This document shows positions 18,521-27,902 of a DNA stretch of 64,000 bases, piece after piece. Below the pieces are notes generated by a model that was not told where the DNA came from, ran no database searches, and saw only the letters and a list, made by a program, of their open reading frames with translations. Origin of the DNA: Paenibacillus wynnii (GTDB lineage: Bacteria; Bacillota; Bacilli; Paenibacillales; Paenibacillaceae); NCBI RefSeq assembly GCF_000757885.1, contig NZ_JQCR01000002.1:2480001-2544000 (forward strand), in the 5' to 3' direction. Both the position numbers and the translations under genes were made by a program. How positions within the stretch are numbered: position 1 is the stretch's first letter; every line of letters starts with the position of its first letter.

Positions 18521-19393
18521 ATGGCAAGAAGCATGCGTGATATTAAACGTCAAATCAAGAGCGTTCAAAACACCAGACAGATCACAAAAGCGATGGAGAT
18601 GGTAGCTGCCTCTAAGTTGAGAAAGGCGCAGGAGAAAGCAGAAGCCGCCCGCCCTTACTCATTAAAGCTTAAAGAAGTGGTATCAAATATTGCTGCTGGT
18701 TCAGTTGATGGCATCGAGCATCCCATGTTGGTTAGTAGACCTGTGAAAAAGACAGCTTATCTGCTCGTAACCTCGGATAGAGGACTTGCGGGTGGTTACA
18801 ATGCTAATATTTTACGCAAAGTGACCATGCTTATCGCAGAACGGCACACATCGAAGGATGAGTATGCGTTGTTCGTTATCGGTCGTAAGGGCCGTGACTT
18901 TTTACGTCGCCGTGAATACCCGATTGTAGAGGAAATCACCGAGCTTTCCGACACACCAAAGTTTGCTGACATTAAGTCGATTGCCTACTCTGCGGTACAG
19001 CAGTTCGAAGAAGGCGTATACGATGAGTTGTACATCTGTTACAACCGCTTCGTTAATGCGATTACCCAAGAGCCGACGGTTGATAGACTATTGCCGATGG
19101 ACGGAGTTGGAAAAGCGAAGTCACATGAAGCAAATGCAAACTACGAATACGAGCCTTCACCGCAAGGTGTATTGGATGTACTTCTTCCAAAGTACGCCGA
19201 AACTTTAATCTACAGTGCAATTCTGGACGGAAAAGCCAGTGAACTGGGTGCGAAGATGACGGCGATGGGTAGTGCAACGAAGAATGCGTCCAAAATGATC
19301 GGAGAACTTACACTTACGTATAACCGTGCTCGTCAGGCGGCAATTACGCAGGAAATTACCGAGATCGTGGCCGGAGCTAACGCGCAGTCTTGA
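18521..19393 (+). CDS. atpG: ATP synthase F1 subunit gamma
   Basis: Central rotor shaft, one per enzyme, 290 residues. The N-terminal coiled coil MRDIKRQIKSVQNTRQITKAMEMVAASKLRKAQ and the C-terminal helix MGSATKNASKMIGELTLTYNRARQAAITQEITEIVAGA are diagnostic. The start ATG 18521 follows AAGGTGGTG. Upstream the ribosome site abuts the tandem hairpin repeat, which may set gamma synthesis below that of alpha. Confidence 0.98.
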   Translation: MARSMRDIKRQIKSVQNTRQITKAMEMVAASKLRKAQEKAEAARPYSLKLKEVVSNIAAGSVDGIEHPMLVSRPVKKTAYLLVTSDRGLAGGYNANILRKVTMLIAERHTSKDEYALFVIGRKGRDFLRRREYPIVEEITELSDTPKFADIKSIAYSAVQQFEEGVYDELYICYNRFVNAITQEPTVDRLLPMDGVGKAKSHEANANYEYEPSPQGVLDVLLPKYAETLIYSAILDGKASELGAKMTAMGSATKNASKMIGELTLTYNRARQAAITQEITEIVAGANAQS

Positions 19394-19398
19394 TGTAT

Positions 19399-19430
19399 AG
19401 GCAAGTTAAGCTGATCGCTTAACTTTGCCT
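19399..19430 (+). promoter_or_regulatory. Hairpin after atpG
   Basis: AGGCAAGTTAAGC (19399-19411) pairs with GCTTAACTTTGCCT (19417-19430) over a 5-base loop. No T-run follows, so it is more likely an mRNA 3'-end stabiliser or processing site than a terminator. Confidence 0.6.
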
Positions 19431-19442
19431 GATTATTATAAA

Positions 19443-19527
19443 GAAACGGGTGTCGTAGAGCGTGTGGTAGTATCGCTCGCCACGGGAGCGTATGTTTCCC
19501 ATTGGACGGCATAGGCGTTTCTTCTTA
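19443..19527 (+). repeat. Dispersed palindromic repeat, long form, copy 3 (atpG-atpD)
   Basis: Outer stem GAAACGG (19443-19449) with GCGTTTC (19515-19521) and the TTCTT end. The interior shares GTATCGCT, GGGAGCGTA and GGACG with copy 1 before prfA, and the length between arms is nearly the same (79 against 78 bases). Confidence 0.7.
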
Positions 19528-19532
19528 TGTAA

Positions 19533-20957
<1,425 letters not shown>

Positions 20958-20986
20958 ACCAAGCTTCAGATGATGCTTTCGATGCC

Positions 20987-21005
20987 AGCTTTACTTCGTA
21001 AAGCT
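20987..21005 (+). repeat. Single hairpin of the atpA-atpG type before atpC
   Basis: Arms AGCTTTAC and GTAAAGCT around TTC, the same palindrome as in the 42-bp repeat but one base pair shorter. It ends 2 bases before the GAGGAGG ribosome site of atpC. Confidence 0.8.
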
Positions 21006-21021
21006 TTGAGGAGGAATGGAA

Positions 21022-21438
21022 GTGAATACCTTTTTATTGGAAATTGTCACGCCGGAACGCCTCGTATATTCCAAGCAGGTTAATAGCTTGACGGTACGTG
21101 GTATAGAAGGTGCGCTGGGCATTTTGCCGGGACACATTCCGTTTGTAACTCCGCTTCAGGTTGCTCCGTTATCCGTCAAATCGGACGGTGTTACGATCTC
21201 AATAGCCGTTCATGGCGGTTTTGTTGAAGTGCATAAAGATAAAGTTACAGTACTGGCTGAAAGTGCAGAGCTTCCTGTAGATATTGATCTGGAACGTGCC
21301 GAAGCAGCTAGAGAGCGGGCTGAGCGTCGTCTTCAGACTCGGAACAAGCAGGAAGATATTGATCTTGGCCGTGCGGAGCTTGCGCTCCAACGTGCGGTTA
21401 CACGGATTAAGGTGTCCACAGGAAAAGGACAACAATAG
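21022..21438 (+). CDS. atpC: ATP synthase F1 subunit epsilon
   Basis: Rotor/regulatory subunit, one per enzyme, 138 residues: an N-terminal beta sandwich (VTPERLVYSKQVNSLTVRG, GALGILPGHIPFVTPL) and a C-terminal two-helix part (LERAEAARERAERRL). GTG 21022 is chosen because GAGGAGG ends 7 bases upstream; the in-frame ATG 21016 is only 1 base from it. It is the last gene of the operon, followed by a perfect terminator. Confidence 0.96.
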   Translation: MNTFLLEIVTPERLVYSKQVNSLTVRGIEGALGILPGHIPFVTPLQVAPLSVKSDGVTISIAVHGGFVEVHKDKVTVLAESAELPVDIDLERAEAARERAERRLQTRNKQEDIDLGRAELALQRAVTRIKVSTGKGQQ

Positions 21439-21443
21439 TGGTG

Positions 21444-21479
21444 AAAAGCGGTCAAGCCCATGGCTTGACCGCTTTTTTT
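21444..21479 (+). terminator. Terminator of the atp operon
   Basis: AAAAGCGGTCAAGCC pairs with GGCTTGACCGCTTTT, with T's following. Confidence 0.95.
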
Positions 21480-21633
21480 AACCAATCTGATCCTTAAGAA
21501 CTACCTAATTCAGAACTTATGTACGGTATGAAAATTAGAACCTATGAATTTTACAAAAGTACTGGATTCTTTTCCCCTTGACAAGTATGATATAAGAGTC
21601 GATTTCCGAGTAAGCTACATACGGAGGTTTAAG

Positions 21634-21891
21634 ATGGATGAAATGTTGTCCGATGCGTTAACTAATGCAGCTGGAACCAGTGGATTAGTGTCAATGATAG
21701 TATCTTTACTCTGTGTTGTGTTATCTTGGTGGGCATTGCAGAACCTTAAGCTCGATTTGTTCATAAGATATCCCAAGAGCCCACAAGGGCGTCTACTGCA
21801 TTTGTTGTTAGCCATAGTCTTAGGTCATTTCGTCGCAGGATTCTTTTTGGACTATCTGAATTGGAGTGGCCAAATCCGCTTTATGTTTTAA
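21634..21891 (+). CDS. ywzB: DUF1146 family membrane protein (YwzB type)
   Basis: Small protein of 85 residues with two hydrophobic segments (about 20-38 and 55-72) and the conserved WWALQNLKLDLFIRYPKSPQGRLLHLLLAIVLG block. Function unknown. B. subtilis has the homologue at the same place, between atpC and murAA. ATG 21634 is chosen for the CGGAGG site at 21622-21627; the frame is open back to 21544 without one. Confidence 0.87.
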   Translation: MDEMLSDALTNAAGTSGLVSMIVSLLCVVLSWWALQNLKLDLFIRYPKSPQGRLLHLLLAIVLGHFVAGFFLDYLNWSGQIRFMF

Positions 21892-22085
21892 CAACGGACG
21901 GTTCGGTTATAAATGTCATAGGTCTTTCGCGAAAAACCGCAGAATAATAACAATTTATTATGTCAACACTGAAATTTAAGGATTCTTCTCGGTAAACGAG
22001 ACGAATTGCAATGAAATGACAACTTGTAGCATATGACTTTTTTATTTATTTTAAACAAGAAATAATGGGCGCGGAGGGAACCAAA

Positions 22086-23447
22086 ATGAGTAAATTTATC
22101 GTCCGCGGTGGCATCAGATTGACCGGGAGCGTGAAAGTAAGCGGCGCAAAAAATTCCGTACTACCGATCATAGCCGCCTCACTATTGGCAGAAGAAGGAG
22201 TAAGCGTGATTGTTGACGCACCTCCACTCGATGATGTTATGACAATTAGCAAGGTCTTGGAATCTCTGGGTGCAGAGGTTACATACAAGAACGATATCAT
22301 TCAGGTGGATGCCAGAAACTTATCTTCTTGTGAAGCACCTTACGAATGGGTGCGCAAAATGCGGGCTTCATTTTTGGTAATGGGTCCTCTTTTATCTAGA
22401 TATGGCCGCACAAGAATATCCTTACCGGGTGGTTGTGCGATTGGAACACGTCCCATTGATCAGCATCTAAAAGGTTTTGAGGCACTTGGTGCAGAAATTA
22501 GTCTCGGCCAAGGGTACATTGAAGCGAAAAGCAACGGTCGATTACGCGGCGCCAAGATATACTTGGATGTAGCAAGTGTAGGTGCGACCGAAAATATAAT
22601 GATGGCGGCTACTCTGGCAGAAGGCGTGACCGTTATCGAAAATGCAGCAAAAGAGCCGGAAATTGTCGATTTGGCGAACTACCTGAACGGCATGGGCGGT
22701 ATTGTGCGCGGTGCTGGAACAGGTGTTATCCGTATTGAAGGCGTTGAACGGCTCCATGGTGTCAAACATCATGTAATTCCAGATCGTATCGAAGCTGGAA
22801 CATACATGGTAGCAGCAGCAATTACAGGCGGAGACGTGTATGTAGAGGGTGCCATTGCGGATCATCTAGGGCCGGTTATTTCCAAGATGGAAGAAATGGG
22901 AGTTACCATTATTCCTGACGAGAACGGGATACGGGTAATCAGCGATAAGCCGTTAAAAGCTGTCGATTTGAAAACTCTGCCGTATCCAGGCTTCCCGACA
23001 GATATGCAATCGCAAATGATGGCTTTGCTTCTGCATTCGGAAGGTACGAGTGTCGTAACCGAAACTGTATTTGAGAATCGCTTTATGCATGTTGACGAGT
23101 TCCACAATATGAATGCTGAGATCAAGATCGAAGGACGTTCCGCGATTGTTACAGGGAATGCCCGTCTGGTTGGAGCAAAAGTATGTGCTACGGATCTTCG
23201 TGCAGGCGCAGCAATGATCCTTGCAGGTCTTGTAGCTGAGGGCACTACAGAAGTAAGCGGCACACATCATATCGACCGCGGCTACGTTCATTTGGCGGAG
23301 AAGCTGTCAGGTCTAGGCGCGGATATCTGGCGGATTACGATGGATGAGCCAGCGGTACAGACAGCGAAGGAAGAAGCTGTAAAGGCCGAATCGCACAAAA
23401 GCGAAGAGGTCAAGCAACGGTTCCAAATTCAACCTACTTGGGTGTAA
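22086..23447 (+). CDS. murA: UDP-N-acetylglucosamine 1-carboxyvinyltransferase
   Basis: First committed step of peptidoglycan synthesis: transfers enolpyruvate from PEP to UDP-GlcNAc. The fosfomycin-target cysteine is C117 in [14 protein letters not shown]. Also visible are [15 protein letters not shown] at the N-terminus and the [13 protein letters not shown] segment. ATG 22086 (453 residues) follows GCGGAGGGA; an upstream ATG 22065 in frame lies before that site. The C-terminus has an extra charged tail of about 30 residues ([19 protein letters not shown]). It is followed by a terminator. Confidence 0.97.
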   Translation: MSKFIVRGGIRLTGSVKVSGAKNSVLPIIAASLLAEEGVSVIVDAPPLDDVMTISKVLESLGAEVTYKNDIIQVDARNLSSCEAPYEWVRKMRASFLVMGPLLSRYGRTRISLPGGCAIGTRPIDQHLKGFEALGAEISLGQGYIEAKSNGRLRGAKIYLDVASVGATENIMMAATLAEGVTVIENAAKEPEIVDLANYLNGMGGIVRGAGTGVIRIEGVERLHGVKHHVIPDRIEAGTYMVAAAITGGDVYVEGAIADHLGPVISKMEEMGVTIIPDENGIRVISDKPLKAVDLKTLPYPGFPTDMQSQMMALLLHSEGTSVVTETVFENRFMHVDEFHNMNAEIKIEGRSAIVTGNARLVGAKVCATDLRAGAAMILAGLVAEGTTEVSGTHHIDRGYVHLAEKLSGLGADIWRITMDEPAVQTAKEEAVKAESHKSEEVKQRFQIQPTWV

Positions 23448-23460
23448 CATTACCCTATCT

Positions 23461-23500
23461 AAAAGCCCCCCTGCAGTTTATTGCAGAAGGGGCTTTTTTT
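23461..23500 (+). terminator. Terminator after murA
   Basis: AAAAGCCCC and GGGGCTTTT close an inner CTGCA/TGCAG stem, with T's following. Confidence 0.9.
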
Positions 23501-23567
23501 GCATTTGGTCGATACCTTAGCTCATCTTTATCTTAAGAAAAGATCGCAATTGATAGGTGCAGAATCA

Positions 23568-23992
23568 TGCACTTTATACAACAATTTGTCGTATGGAGCG
23601 CTTGTACCAGTAAATTCCTGCACTCTGTACAACAATTTGGCCTACGTGGTATCTGAAGAGAGTGGATTCCTGCACTTTGTACAACAATCACGCGCATGGA
23701 GCGCTTGTACCAGTAGATTCCTGCACTCTGTACAACAATTTGGCCTACGTGGTATCTGAAGAGAGTGGATTCCTGCACTTTGTACAACAATCACGTGCAT
23801 GGAGCGCTTGTACCAGCAGAATCCTGCACTCTGTGCAATAATTTGGCCTAAGTGGCATCTGAAGAGAGTGCATTCCTGCACTTTGTACAACAATCACGTG
23901 CATGGAGCGCTTGTACCAGCAGAATCCTGCACTCTGTGCAATAATTTGGCCTAAGTGGCATCTGAAGAGAGTGCATTCCTGCACTTTGTACA
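23568..23992 (+). repeat. 51/52-bp periodic palindrome array, nine copies (murA-spoIID gap)
   Basis: A 13-base interrupted palindrome (TGCAC-N3-RTRCA) starts at 23568, 23619, 23671, 23722, 23774, 23825, 23877, 23928 and 23980; steps alternate 51 and 52, giving a 103-bp higher-order unit. Two different roughly 30-base spacers alternate. The last two 103-bp units look identical, a recent duplication. Because the spacers repeat, this is not a CRISPR array. The minus-strand open frames through it (QSAG-rich) are products of the repeat. Similar arrays lie at 52356 and 58195. Confidence 0.95.
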
Positions 23993-24238
23993 ACAATTAG
24001 GTGTCTGGCCCTTACTATGACGTTTTTTTCTATTTGCGTATTCTCCCCATCTTTAAGCCCCCCGATTCATCTCTATCCCTATGTGTGTATTTCGATTTGA
24101 TTTAGAAAGAGCTCATACTGGAAATTAGTTATAAAATCAACTCTGCATCAACTCTCTTTCTCTCATTTGGCGTTCTATCACTTGTCTGATTTTCATATCT
24201 ATAAGAAATCAGGAGTGACATTGAAAGGAGCCATAGAG

Positions 24239-25426
24239 ATGAAAGATTTCCGTGATTGGCGGCGACGCAAAATGACACCGCGGTGGTTCCGTCCACGGCG
24301 CGGCACCTTACGGAGCGGCAACACGCGGCTCCGGCGTCTGGCCCCCGCCGCCTGGCTTGCAGCCCCGCTGCTGGCGGCGCTGCTTCTGCCGCTGGCTGTG
24401 ATCCCTCTAGAGCGGGATCACACGGCACCCCCGGCCGTGCCGGAGGCTACGGCCCAGCCGGCTGGGCCGGAACTCCCAGTGGCTGCGGTAGATGCCCCGC
24501 AGCCGGAGGTCTCCGTCTATTTGTCGCGGAGCGGACAAATCGAAAGCCTGCCGCTGGAGGACTACGTCACCGGCGTCATTGCGGCCGAAATGCCGGCGGA
24601 CTTTGAGCTTGAAGCGCTCAAAGCCCAGGCCGTCGCGGCCCGCACCTTTATCTTGCGTCGCCTTGTGGCCGGCGACGTCAGCGGTGTGCCCGTTCCGGGC
24701 GCGAATGTAACCGATACGGTCAGCCACCAGGCTTACGTATCGAAGGACACGCTGGAACAGCAGTGGGAGCGCGGCGGCAAGAGCGCCGCACTGGCCAAGC
24801 TTCGCCGCGCGGTCAAAGAGACGCGCGGCGTGATCATGACCTACAAAGGCAAGCCGATTACGGCGTCCTTTTTCGCCTCCAGCGGAGGATATACTGAGAA
24901 CTCGGAGGACTACTGGAGTGCGGCTGTTCCTTATCTGCGCAGTGTGGCAAGTCCTTGGGAGAAAGAAATCACACCCAATTATAAAGTTACCTATACGTTC
25001 AGCGCTGCAGAACTGCTGTCCAAACTGGGAGTCAACATATCATCTACCAAAGATTCTATTCCGGTATCCGGAGAGTCTTCTGAACGGTTGAAAACACAAT
25101 CTTTGTCTACTTCCTCCGGTGGATCTCCACTTATAAAAGTAATATCCCGAACTACCGGGCATCATATTAAAGAGATTTCAATCGGTGGCGTAGTATTTAC
25201 GGGGAGGGAAGTACGAGAGAAGCTTGAATTGAGATCTACCCAGTTTACCTGGAGTATTCATGGCACCCAAATCGAGATAACCACTTACGGTAATGGACAT
25301 GGTGTCGGCATGAGTCAGTGGGGAGCGAACGGAATGGCGAGAGAAGGAAAGACGGCTACTCAAATTCTCAAACACTACTATAGTGGAGTTTCCTTCAACC
25401 AAGTCTCAACTCTTCTGAAAAAATAA
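24239..25426 (+). CDS. spoIID: Stage II sporulation protein D (peptidoglycan lytic transglycosylase)
   Basis: Membrane-bound lytic transglycosylase of the DMP engulfment complex, which cleaves glycan strands at the septum from the mother-cell side. The 395 residues show a basic N-terminus, a membrane anchor (about 38-55) and the SpoIID core with catalytic Glu E117 in VIAAEMPADFELEALKAQAVAARTF, then ITASFFASSGGYTENSEDYW and the C-terminal GHGVGMSQWGANGMA. ATG 24239 follows AAAGGAG; the frame extends to 24167 without a ribosome site. The first third (about 24290-24870) is strikingly GC-rich, then composition drops abruptly. A CATACTGG at 24114 might be part of a sigma-E -10, but no matching -35 was found. 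Confidence 0.95.
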   Translation: MKDFRDWRRRKMTPRWFRPRRGTLRSGNTRLRRLAPAAWLAAPLLAALLLPLAVIPLERDHTAPPAVPEATAQPAGPELPVAAVDAPQPEVSVYLSRSGQIESLPLEDYVTGVIAAEMPADFELEALKAQAVAARTFILRRLVAGDVSGVPVPGANVTDTVSHQAYVSKDTLEQQWERGGKSAALAKLRRAVKETRGVIMTYKGKPITASFFASSGGYTENSEDYWSAAVPYLRSVASPWEKEITPNYKVTYTFSAAELLSKLGVNISSTKDSIPVSGESSERLKTQSLSTSSGGSPLIKVISRTTGHHIKEISIGGVVFTGREVREKLELRSTQFTWSIHGTQIEITTYGNGHGVGMSQWGANGMAREGKTATQILKHYYSGVSFNQVSTLLKK

Positions 25427-25438
25427 CTTAGAAGATAC

Positions 25439-25466
25439 GTATAAAACTCAATAGCTCGGTAACACT
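25439..25466 (+). promoter_or_regulatory. Candidate sigma-F promoter of spoIIQ
   Basis: GTATA (25439-25443), a 14-base spacer and GGTAACACT (25458-25466) fit the sigma-F pattern GYATA / GGnnAnAnT. B. subtilis spoIIQ is sigma-F dependent. The start codon is at 25487. Confidence 0.6.
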
Positions 25467-25486
25467 GGTTATTGAGGTGATAGATT

Positions 25487-26233
25487 ATGAATGAACAAAA
25501 CAAAAACAAACCAAACCATGAAGAGTCTCTCAAAAAATCACAGGGAGAATCGGGCGCAAAGCCTTCTTCATGGAACAGACTGTTATCTAAACGGTGGGTA
25601 TTCCCGGCAGTCTACACAGCGGCAGCGGCAATTATACTAACCTTGGTGTGGTTCTATCAGGATGCAGGCCAAAAGCCGCTGACTGGGGACACCGCCGCCG
25701 TTGTATCACAACAGGAGGCAGGCACATCTGCTGGCACTAGTGATGCTGTGAGCGGGGGTCCTGAAGCCGTAGAGGTTGTTGCCAATACCGAAGATATGGT
25801 CTGGCCGGTTAGTAATCCAACGGAAGTGAAAGTCGTTAAGCCGTTTTATGATGTGAACGGAACGGAACAGAATCACGAAGAGGCCATGGTGCAGTTTAAT
25901 AACACCTTTGTGCCGAATGTCGGAATCGATATTGCCCGTGAGGATAAACAGGTCTTTGATGTCAAAGCTGCGCTTAGCGGTGAAGTTACAAGAGTAGAGG
26001 ATGTTCCTGTGATGGGTACAATCATTGAAATCACCCACCCGGGTAATCTCAAGACTGTATATCAAAGCGTGGGAGATACTAAAGTTAAGCAAGGCGACGA
26101 TGTGAAGCAGGGGGATTTGCTAGCAACAGCAGGCCGTAACGAGATTGAGAAAAGTCTCGGCAATCATGTGCACTTTGAAGTGTACGAAGATGGCGCGGTT
26201 ATGAATCCTTCGGAAATACTTCCGCAACAATAA
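25487..26233 (+). CDS. spoIIQ: Stage II sporulation protein Q, M23-fold with degenerate zinc site
   Basis: Forespore membrane protein that binds SpoIIIAH across the engulfing membranes. The 248 residues have an N-terminal cytoplasmic tail, one membrane helix (about 38-57), a Gly/Ser/Ala linker and a LytM/M23 domain (about 105-240). The first zinc ligand of the HxGxD motif is replaced by Asn: PNVGID with N144 and D148. The second motif HVH (227-229) is kept. B. subtilis SpoIIQ is likewise degenerate at the first ligand, so this copy is predicted to be a non-catalytic scaffold. It follows spoIID by 60 bases with its own promoter. Confidence 0.93.
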   Translation: MNEQNKNKPNHEESLKKSQGESGAKPSSWNRLLSKRWVFPAVYTAAAAIILTLVWFYQDAGQKPLTGDTAAVVSQQEAGTSAGTSDAVSGGPEAVEVVANTEDMVWPVSNPTEVKVVKPFYDVNGTEQNHEEAMVQFNNTFVPNVGIDIAREDKQVFDVKAALSGEVTRVEDVPVMGTIIEITHPGNLKTVYQSVGDTKVKQGDDVKQGDLLATAGRNEIEKSLGNHVHFEVYEDGAVMNPSEILPQQ

Positions 26234-26242
26234 ATGCGTACT

Positions 26243-26284
26243 AAAGACAGGGGACAGGGGACTATAGTCCCCTGTCTTTTTTAA
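26243..26284 (+). terminator. Terminator after spoIIQ
   Basis: AAAGACAGGGGAC (26243-26255) pairs with GTCCCCTGTCTTT (26267-26279); T's follow. A direct AGGGGAC repeat in the loop allows an alternative, shorter stem. Confidence 0.95.
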
Positions 26285-26380
26285 TTATTTAAAAACTGCA
26301 AAATGCTTGTGGTTAGCCCTTTTAAGAGTTGTCCACCAAATAAAATGAGCCCCCCTAAGCTTGTCATGTCCTGAAAGCGC

Positions 26381-26408
26381 GAATATATAGGCCCGCCCCT
26401 CATATAAT
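26381..26408 (+). promoter_or_regulatory. Sigma-E-type promoter of spoIIID
   Basis: GAATATA (26381-26387), a 13-base spacer and CATATAAT (26401-26408) match the sigma-E pattern (KMATATT / CATACAnT). spoIIID is a known sigma-E gene, and the start codon lies 33 bases downstream. Confidence 0.75.
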
Positions 26409-26441
26409 GTACCAAACTATCCACAGTTGGGAGGCGGGAGC

Positions 26442-26729
26442 GTGCACGATTACATCAAGGAACGTACGATCAAAATCGGACGCTGCATCGTGGAAACCAG
26501 GCACACGGTCCGGACCATAGCCAAGGAATTTGGCGTTTCAAAGAGTACAGTGCATAAAGACTTGACCGAGCGTTTGCCGGAGATTAACCCTGATCTGGCT
26601 GATCAAGTGAAGCACATTCTCGAATATCACAAATCGATTCGTCATCTGCGGGGGGGAGAAGCAACAAAAATAAAATATAAAAAAACAACAGGAAAAAAGC
26701 GTGAAGTTTCTGTAGCGTCAAAGTCATAA
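26442..26729 (+). CDS. spoIIID: Sporulation transcriptional regulator SpoIIID
   Basis: Mother-cell DNA-binding protein that activates and represses many sigma-E genes. The 95 residues contain a helix-turn-helix, VRTIAKEFGVSKSTVHKDL (about 24-42), and the basic C-terminal DNA-contact region HLRGGEATKIKYKK. GTG 26442 is chosen because it gives the conserved start HDYIKERTIKIG and follows GGGAGGCGGGAG; the frame extends 15 bases upstream. The C-terminal tail differs from B. subtilis. Confidence 0.96.
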   Translation: MHDYIKERTIKIGRCIVETRHTVRTIAKEFGVSKSTVHKDLTERLPEINPDLADQVKHILEYHKSIRHLRGGEATKIKYKKTTGKKREVSVASKS

Positions 26730-26859
26730 CATTTTCGCATTTATAAGGAATAATTCAGTTATAATACATTGTGCCTATCCCCTAAAGTATGGTATTTTTA
26801 AATTTAGTACTACCTACCTTTATTTCTGTCGAAAATAACACTTTGGGGGCTCTTTCACT

Positions 26860-27858
26860 ATGTTTAGCAAGGATATCGGAATCGATCTCGGCACGGCCAA
26901 TGTGCTTATTCATGTCAAAGGGAGGGGAGTCGTTCTGGATGAACCCTCCGTGGTCACGCTTGAATGTGATACGAAGAGAGTTCTTGCGGTGGGAGAGCAG
27001 GCACGTCGTATGGTTGGACGCACACCTGGGAATATCGTAACGATCCGTCCACTTCGGGATGGCGTTATCGCTGATTTTGAAATTACTGAAATGATGTTGA
27101 AATATTTCATCGATCGAGTAGGTGGCCGGACCTGGTATTCACGTCCCCGCATTCTGATCTGCGCTCCTACGAATATTACATCCGTAGAACAGAAATCTAT
27201 CCGTGAAGCCGCGGAGCGCAGCGGGGCGAAGGAAGTATTCATGGAGGAAGAGCCCAAAGCCGCTGCTATCGGAGCGGGTATGGATATTTATCAACCTAGC
27301 GGGAATATGGTCGTCGATATTGGCGGCGGAACGACGGATGTGGCCGTGCTTTCTATGGGCGACGTCGTTACCGCCTCTTCGATTAAAGTTGCAGGGGACA
27401 AGTTCGACGAAGCCATTTTAAAATATATTAAGCAAAAATACAAATTATTGATCGGGGAACGCACGGCAGAGGATGTAAAGCTATCCATTGGTACGGTGCA
27501 CCCTAGCGGAATGAAAGGTGAGATGGATATTCGCGGCCGCGATATGGTAAGCGGGCTGCCCCGAACCCTCACTATCTCATCCAGTGAAGTAAAAGAAGCG
27601 TTATGGGATCCGGTCTCATCCATAGTGGCTGCGGCTAAATCTGTATTGGAAAGAACCCCGCCTGAACTCTCAGCCGATATCATTGATCGGGGTGTTATTT
27701 TAACTGGCGGCGGTGCACTGCTGAATGGATTGGACGAGCTGCTAGCCCACGAGTTGCGTGTTCCGGTGTGGGTGGCTGAAGACCCGATGCATTGTGTGGT
27801 TAAAGGTACAGGCATAATGCTGGATCATTTGGACAAAGTCATTAAGAAAAAATTCTAA
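26860..27858 (+). CDS. mbl: MreB-like rod-shape protein Mbl
   Basis: Actin-like protein that moves with the cell-wall elongation complex beneath the membrane. The 332 residues show the phosphate-1 loop GIDLGTANVLIHVKG, phosphate-2 VVDIGGGTTDVAVLS and the adenosine motif GVILTGGGALLNGLDEL. Position after spoIIID matches B. subtilis mbl rather than mreB or mreBH. The start ATG 26860 has GGGGG at 26845-26849. A TATAAT at 26760-26765 may be its -10 box, without a clear -35. The sigma-D promoter of the next gene lies at its 3' end. Confidence 0.96.
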   Translation: MFSKDIGIDLGTANVLIHVKGRGVVLDEPSVVTLECDTKRVLAVGEQARRMVGRTPGNIVTIRPLRDGVIADFEITEMMLKYFIDRVGGRTWYSRPRILICAPTNITSVEQKSIREAAERSGAKEVFMEEEPKAAAIGAGMDIYQPSGNMVVDIGGGTTDVAVLSMGDVVTASSIKVAGDKFDEAILKYIKQKYKLLIGERTAEDVKLSIGTVHPSGMKGEMDIRGRDMVSGLPRTLTISSSEVKEALWDPVSSIVAAAKSVLERTPPELSADIIDRGVILTGGGALLNGLDELLAHELRVPVWVAEDPMHCVVKGTGIMLDHLDKVIKKKF

Positions 27859-27869
27859 GCGGCCGATAT
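27843..27869 (+). promoter_or_regulatory. Sigma-D promoter of flhO-flhP
   Basis: TAAG (27843-27846), a 15-base spacer and a perfect GCCGATAT (27862-27869), the sigma-D flagellar consensus (TAAA / GCCGATAT). The -35 lies within the last codons of mbl. Confidence 0.85.
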
Positions 27870-27902
27870 ATAAGTTAGAAGCTTAGGAAGGGGACTGCCT
27901 TC

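Noticed and set aside
21579..21640. TTGACA at 21579 as promoter of the DUF1146 gene
   Set aside because: No -10 hexamer at 16-18 bases; the nearby TATAAG is only 7 bases away.
23568..23992. CRISPR array
   Set aside because: The short repeat and even spacing look similar, but spacers alternate between two sequences and no cas gene is present.
23533..23996. Three overlapping minus-strand open frames rich in QSAG and CCTEC
   Set aside because: They follow the 103-bp DNA repeat exactly and have no ribosome site; the frame is a by-product of the repeat array.
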